Shown here piece after piece: positions 59,690-64,000 of a stretch of 64,000 nucleotides of DNA. Location of the stretch: assembly GCA_016647705.1 (NCBI GenBank), contig CM028330.1, positions 28,414,649 to 28,478,648 of the forward strand, given 5' to 3'. The position numbers were made by a program, and so were the translations under genes. The stretch is from Eucommia ulmoides (Eukaryota > Streptophyta > Magnoliopsida > Garryales > Eucommiaceae). Each line of letters begins with the position of its first letter. The first letter of the stretch is position 1. The notes beneath the pieces were generated by a model. It saw only the letters and a program-made list of their open reading frames with translations, did no database searches and was not told where the DNA came from.

Positions 59690-60601
59690 AGGTGTTTCTA
59701 CTTCTGTTCCTGAATTATTATTTCTCGAGGGAGTGTCAACTACTGAATTTCCTCAATGGGTTACAAGCCGCAACAAGAAATTGGGTTGAAAAAGAAAATT
59801 GTACCACCTCTTTTAACCAACTAACCGCGGATGAGGCCTATTGGTTATTGGAAGACATGGCGACATTTGATTATCAGAATTGCAATTCTTCTTCAAGCTA
59901 CCAAAGTTTGGGGGATAGTTACAATACTTCGGCGCCATAGATTAACACTCCGAACCATGATGAGTAGTCTTCTCCGAATCTGGAAGAAATATTCTCTACT
60001 ATCATGGGGGAGACTCAAAGAGTCTTGAGGGAAACAAATAACCGGATCAATGAGCACGAGGATTGTCTTAATTTTATTGAGACGATCTGCACCGACATTG
60101 ATGCAGCTACAACATCTTTGTAGACGCAAATTGGTCAACTAATTTGCTATATTGAAACTGAGTCATGTGCGGTGGCACTGAGAGACGATAAAGCCACATT
60201 CGATTGTGAAAGCCACCAAGAGGAACCAGAGACGAGTGGAAGGAGCCTGGGAGCATTCATTAGTGATGAATCGAATGAGATAGGAACCCAAGTATGGCTC
60301 GACAATGGTGATTCTCAACCATTGGAGATCCAAATATTGATGCCTCAGTCGATCCAAGAAGATCACATTTATGAGGATTCGATGTGGCTTAATTATCATT
60401 CGCTGCCATTTGCACCGTACATTCAAGCTAACCCGAGCACAGAAGAAAGAGAAGAATCTTGTTGAGAGCCCGAGTCAAACAATGCCATATCTCGCCAAGC
60501 TTGAGGACGTTCACAACCAAGACCCCTATGTTGTGTTATTTGACACGTACTACGGGCGGAAGCCACTCTTTGATGAGCCCTTCGCCATGTCAAGCCGATG
60601 A
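59690..60601 (+). pseudogene. GAG-like region of element C
   Basis: The first part (59692-59940) reads FLNGLQAATRNWVE, then TTSFNQLTADEAYWLLEDMA, the second half of a plant Gypsy gag (retrotransposon gag) domain; the upstream half is absent. A stop at about 59938 and another at about 60121 interrupt a helical, acidic region with RETNNRINEHEDCL. Two later frames (60172-60465 and up to 60601) end with DPYVVLFDTYY then PLFDEPFAMSSR before the stop. The same C-terminal end is found intact in element B, which argues it was part of a real protein. It would provide capsid function; it is non-functional here. Confidence 0.75.
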
Positions 60602-62176
60602 CTTTAAATCAGGCGCTTCTTTGGAGGCACCCCAAGGAAAAAAATTAAAAATAAGTTAAATCCGTCACAACCGACTTGATTCGAAGGCGAGATTCTTTCG
60701 CCTCCCAAGTACGTGTTCTAAACCCTAGTATTCATTATAATGCTTTATACATTCATTGGGATCGCTAATTGGGTTAATATGGACATTGTCCCATTTTAAG
60801 TTGGGAGTGATGTGTAGTATGTAATATGTTTTAGTTGTAGTTTAAAGTTATTGTTTTTACGTGTGTATGTCTATTTAGGATAGTTTTTGTGCATGTGCTG
60901 AGTTTTGATTTCATCTGGGCCATTACCCGATGATGAGTCTGTCCCCTGGTTGTTTATTGAGGTTGAGCGTAAAGGTCATGCATGTGTATTCTGTGTGCTT
61001 GACGTATTGTCTTACTAAAAGTTATTGTAGATCCTAAATGAACGAGCACGTAAACTCAATATAACACTATCTAATTGATTTGAAAACGATTACCCTTCCA
61101 TCAATTTCATGACAATAGAGATTCTAGAACTTGATTTGGGGGAAATTCGAGGAGAAATCCTAGGCGAGGTTGTTCAGGAGATATGATTTAGGTAGCCACT
61201 TTATCGCTTGAGCCTTCTAAGCTTACCTTGATATATCATTATCCCTCGTTACCCTGTCGAAGCCTTTAAACCGTTTCAATTCTGAACGCTTAACCAATCC
61301 CACGTGACCGATTAAACTTCTTTCCAAACCTATATTGCTAAACCGAAGGCACAAATTTGAGAGAATCAAATTAGCAGTTACAAATGCTACTTGAAGTGAG
61401 CGGTTTGAGTTTAGGGCAAACTTTATATTGGTTTGATATTTGAGTACTCACTTGTCATTTTTGTTCGTTTTTCACACACCCCTTAAATAGTAACAATCGA
61501 ATAAGTTTGGGGGTATTTTGTTAAAAATAAGAATAAAAAATCAATTGTATATACGGTTTTTATTTTCGTTTCTTTTTGACAAGTGAGTACAAAGTTCTTA
61601 AATTTATGTTCGGGGTTGTTTTAATTATATCTATGGGGTTTCGAGAGTGAGAAAGAGCTAAGCATGTGCCTCGGGTATCGTCACGTTAACGATGATTAAC
61701 CTATTTTGTATTTCCGATATACCTGTGGCCATTATTCCAAAATCAAACCAAGCCCTAATGATCTTCATGAACCTCCGAGCCTACATTAGTGGAGAATAGA
61801 TCCCGGGTCAGGCGTATGGATTCCCTATACCTTAATGGTTTAAGTCATGAATTTATTGAGGGATAATCCCATCTAATTAACGGGTAGTTGTATATTTGAG
61901 TTTAATCACACACACTCTGAAAGGATCTACAATGACGCTTACTATTATGAAGGTTGAAATTCTAGAACATCGTATAGTGTGTATACTTGAGCTTGATAGA
62001 ATTAGGGGCTGATGAAGGTAAATTGTTTGGCTGTTAGATGACTTTCAAACCTTGCACATTTTTGTTTATAGTGTTTTTTCATTTTTAGTTTTTAATTTCA
62101 TAGTTAGTCATTGTAGTAATTGTGTATGATTGGGTGTTTTGCTCAGAACTAGCAAAATTCTAAGTTTTGGGGTATT
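60602..62176 (+). other. Conserved non-coding 3' interior of element C
   Basis: Begins with the GGAGGCACCCCAAGG-like segment and the gcgagattctttcgcctccc inverted motif (60688-60710), then about 1.4 kb without open frames, ending with aagttttggggtatt before the 3' LTR. It is collinear with 41705-43274 and with the inverted copy in element B. Confidence 0.75.
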
Positions 62177-63551
62177 TGATAGGTGTAAATTACCTATCAA
62201 TTTCCAAATCGAACTTATTAGTTTTTGAGTATGTTTAGTATGTTTTATTATGTTTCAATTCGTTTATATTCTTTTTTGTCGTAAAACAAGTATTTAGGGT
62301 GAAAAGGGACTAAAACGCGGTCAAATCGGAGTAGAGCGGTGGACAAACGGTGGAAAAACAAAGTTTCAAAGTAGCAAAGCCACTGCCGCACGGTGAAAAT
62401 ACAAGATGGCCCATTTTCAGCAAAACACTTCACCACTACGGCAGTGAAAGTACAGGATGTTTGCTACTATTCCACCGCCGTGGCGATTAAAGCCGTCGCC
62501 GCAGCGGTCAAGCCATTGACCTACCCACCGCCGCGGTGGTCACTCTACGGATAGTTTAGGATATTTAGGATATTTTTTGATATTTTTGAGCCTATATATA
62601 TCCTCCCTTCTCCTCCATTTTAGGGGTAGACGTTTTGGGAAGTCTAGAGAGCTCCGAGGCCATTCCACCAAGGGAAGATCATGTTGCGAAGAAGGAGAAA
62701 GGGTTCTCGGAACGGTTTTAGACTCGGATCTTAGGATAAACGGCTAGTTTCCTCGTTTCTCTCTTTCTCTCTTAGATTTGGTTGAATGTTTGTTTATGTT
62801 TAGCTCGTTTCTATTTGTATATAGGGATACGACCATGTTTAGCTAAACATATATTGTTTAGGGCTTGATTGAATTCATGAAAATGTTGTTTATATAAAAT
62901 CGATGTTTTTTTAGTGGTTGTTCATGTTTATCTGATTGTGTTTTTTGTGTTGTAATTTTTTATTATGCTTGTTACGATATATCAAGAATATAGGGTTTGA
63001 CACTCGGGAGAGGTAACCTTGGATTCGGACTAGGGTAAACACAACGCGACGATCCAATAACCCGGGAGGGAGTTGGAAAGTGTGCAATCAATGACGTTGG
63101 GGCGAGACTCACATGACCTAGGGTCGTTAAGATGTTGAGGGAGACTTCTTGGTTAATGCGAGCTCGCGTATTCCCCCGTCTTACACTCGGGAGAGGTGGT
63201 GAGGGAGTTTACGAACTGAGATTGTCGGATAGGATGAACACCATTAATGAAAATAGATTGAAACGAACATGTTTAAGTGAACGATATTAATGCCTAGGCA
63301 ATAATTCCCATAAATGTCCTACCAATATATTAGTATAATTAGATTAATTAATTTAATATTAGTATTAATTAATTATAAATACCATTTTTGTTGCCTAGAT
63401 AAAGTCGGGTTATGATAATTACGGTACTCGACAATATTCTCTACCAATCCCGGTGGAATGATATCCAACTGAAAGGTCCACTGTATTAAAACTTGACCTC
63501 GTGTACTTGTGAGTCAAATCAATCAGCGGGCGAATGAATTAGTCCTGGTCA
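62177..63551 (+). repeat. TGATAGG-family LTR copy 8 (plus), 3' LTR of element C
   Basis: 1375 bp, TGATAGGTG to CCTGGTCA. It is visibly diverged from the 5' LTR by many substitutions and lacks one CpG palindrome block (ccgccacgacggtga in copy 7), so the element is not a recent insertion. Confidence 0.92.
62591..62605 (+). promoter_or_regulatory. TATA-like box of the element C 3' LTR
   Basis: cctatatatatcctc matches the copy in the 5' LTR exactly and lies about 60 bp after the last CpG palindrome. Confidence 0.55.
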
Positions 63552-63556
63552 CTCAT

Positions 63557-63882
63557 CATTGGGTAATGGCCTAGATAAAGTCAAAACTCAACACACAATA
63601 ACAATTAAACTAAAAAAACTAATCCTAAACAAACATGCATACGTAGAAAACAGTAAAACATAACTAACATACTATATACTACACATCACCCCCGAACTTA
63701 AAATGGGCAATGTAGACAATGACTCATTAGCGATCACAATGATAGTATAAAGCATTATAATGAAGATGGGGGTTTAGAACAGGTACTTGGGAGGTGAGAG
63801 AATCTCGCCTCCGAATGAAGTCGGTGGAGATAGATCTAACTTAATTTTTTTAACCTTGGGTTGCCTCCCAAGAAGCGCCTGA
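63557..63882 (-). other. Interior of element B, right part
   Basis: Minus-strand counterpart of 60605-60930. Sequence continuity with 58086 across the inserted element C (ggggacagactcat followed by catcattgggtaatgg) is the same order as in the minus strand of element C around 60920-60960. Confidence 0.8.
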
Positions 63883-64000
63883 TTTAAGATTGTCGGCTTG
63901 ACACAGCGAAGGGATCATCAAAGAGTGTCTTTTGCCCATAGTATATGTCGTACAACACCACGTATGGGTCTTGGTTGTTTACACCCTCAAGTTTGGCGAG
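63883..64000 (-). CDS. C-terminal end of the GAG-like frame of element B (partial)
   Basis: The minus strand from 64000 is open to a TAA at 63885-63883 and reads LAKLEGVNNQDPYVVL, then LFDDPFAVSSRQS. It aligns without gaps to the end of the GAG-like region in element C (to 60601) with conservative changes. The start lies beyond the window. Function is not known beyond association with GAG. Confidence 0.65.

Larger units (their letters stand above)
58092..63551 (+). mobile_element. TGATAGG-family element C, complete, GAG-only Gypsy-like (TR-GAG type)
   Basis: 5460 bp with LTRs 58092-59473 and 62177-63551 (TG...CA) and a perfect 5-base target duplication ctcat (58087-58091, 63552-63556). A tRNA-Asp-type primer site lies at 59480, a GAG-like region at about 59690-60601, then 1.5 kb of non-coding DNA and a purine tract. 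No protease, RT, RNase H or integrase is present. This matches non-autonomous terminal-repeat elements carrying only GAG, which use enzymes from Gypsy partners, probably Athila/Tat-like given the primer site. It is inserted in its inverted sibling, element B. Confidence 0.9.
55430..64000 (-). mobile_element. TGATAGG-family element B (minus), extends past the window
   Basis: It occupies 55430-58091 and 63552-64000, separated by a later plus-strand insertion of the same family. On the minus strand the 3' LTR (56803-55430) is preceded by the tract tatggggtatt, the conserved non-coding interior and the end of the GAG-like frame (64000-63883). The 5' part and 5' LTR lie beyond 64000. It is inserted into the integrase region of Copia element 2; its outer target duplication (candidate cataa, 55425-55429) cannot be tested. 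Confidence 0.85.

Overview
This window is nuclear DNA from a flowering plant, most likely a eudicot. It is strongly AT-rich and is built almost entirely from decayed, nested transposable elements. The evidence is Ty1/Copia and Ty3/Gypsy polyprotein remnants, a plant-type Helitron with an intron-containing RPA70-like gene, and AT-rich introns. I see no bacterial-style gene organisation, no rRNA and no CRISPR array. I cannot name the species. No convincing intact host gene is present; only one short candidate exon (about 22993-23148) is outside recognisable repeats.

Layout. (1) 100 to about 19472: a minus-strand autonomous-type Helitron. Its RepHel gene (about 17009-11937) and an RPA70-like gene (about 11696-9413) are both broken by stops and frameshifts. 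A complete but dead Copia element (691-9412, plus) sits between the RPA gene and the Helitron 3' end, and a solo LTR of the same family (17200-19324) with a clean 5-bp target duplication sits near the Helitron 5' end. (2) 19473-25983: AT-rich intergenic DNA with two dispersed direct repeats, a 78-bp tandem duplication, microsatellites and the weak host-exon candidate. (3) 25984-31756: a minus-strand relative of the same Copia superfamily, with both LTRs but most of pol deleted. (4) 32675-33830: a degenerate AT-rich tandem array with a period near 130 bp.

(5) About 34815-47867: a Gypsy element (gag, protease, 3' LTR) split by several insertions. They belong to a second retroelement family whose LTRs start TGATAGGTG and carry clusters of CpG-rich palindromes (CCGCCGCGGCGG type) just upstream of a TATA-like box. 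(6) 47868-53640: mostly unassigned AT-rich DNA with a GC-rich island, a minus-strand LTR-like fragment and a tRNA-like (SINE-like) sequence. (7) 53651-64000: a Copia gag-integrase remnant interrupted by a minus-strand TGATAGG element. That element is itself interrupted by a complete plus-strand sibling (58092-63551) with perfect 5-bp target duplications, a tRNA-Asp type primer site and a GAG-like region but no pol. This matches non-autonomous GAG-only Gypsy-related elements (TR-GAG type).

The most distinctive material is the TGATAGG family. Eight LTR copies lie in about 29 kb and several face each other. Their upstream LTR regions carry variable numbers of CpG palindrome blocks, and every copy has a pair of ACACTCGGGAGAGGT-like motifs flanking a conserved segment of about 180 bp. 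In one LTR that segment is tandemly duplicated. The unrelated Copia family carries its own array of CpG palindromes (GTCGAC) in the corresponding part of its LTR.
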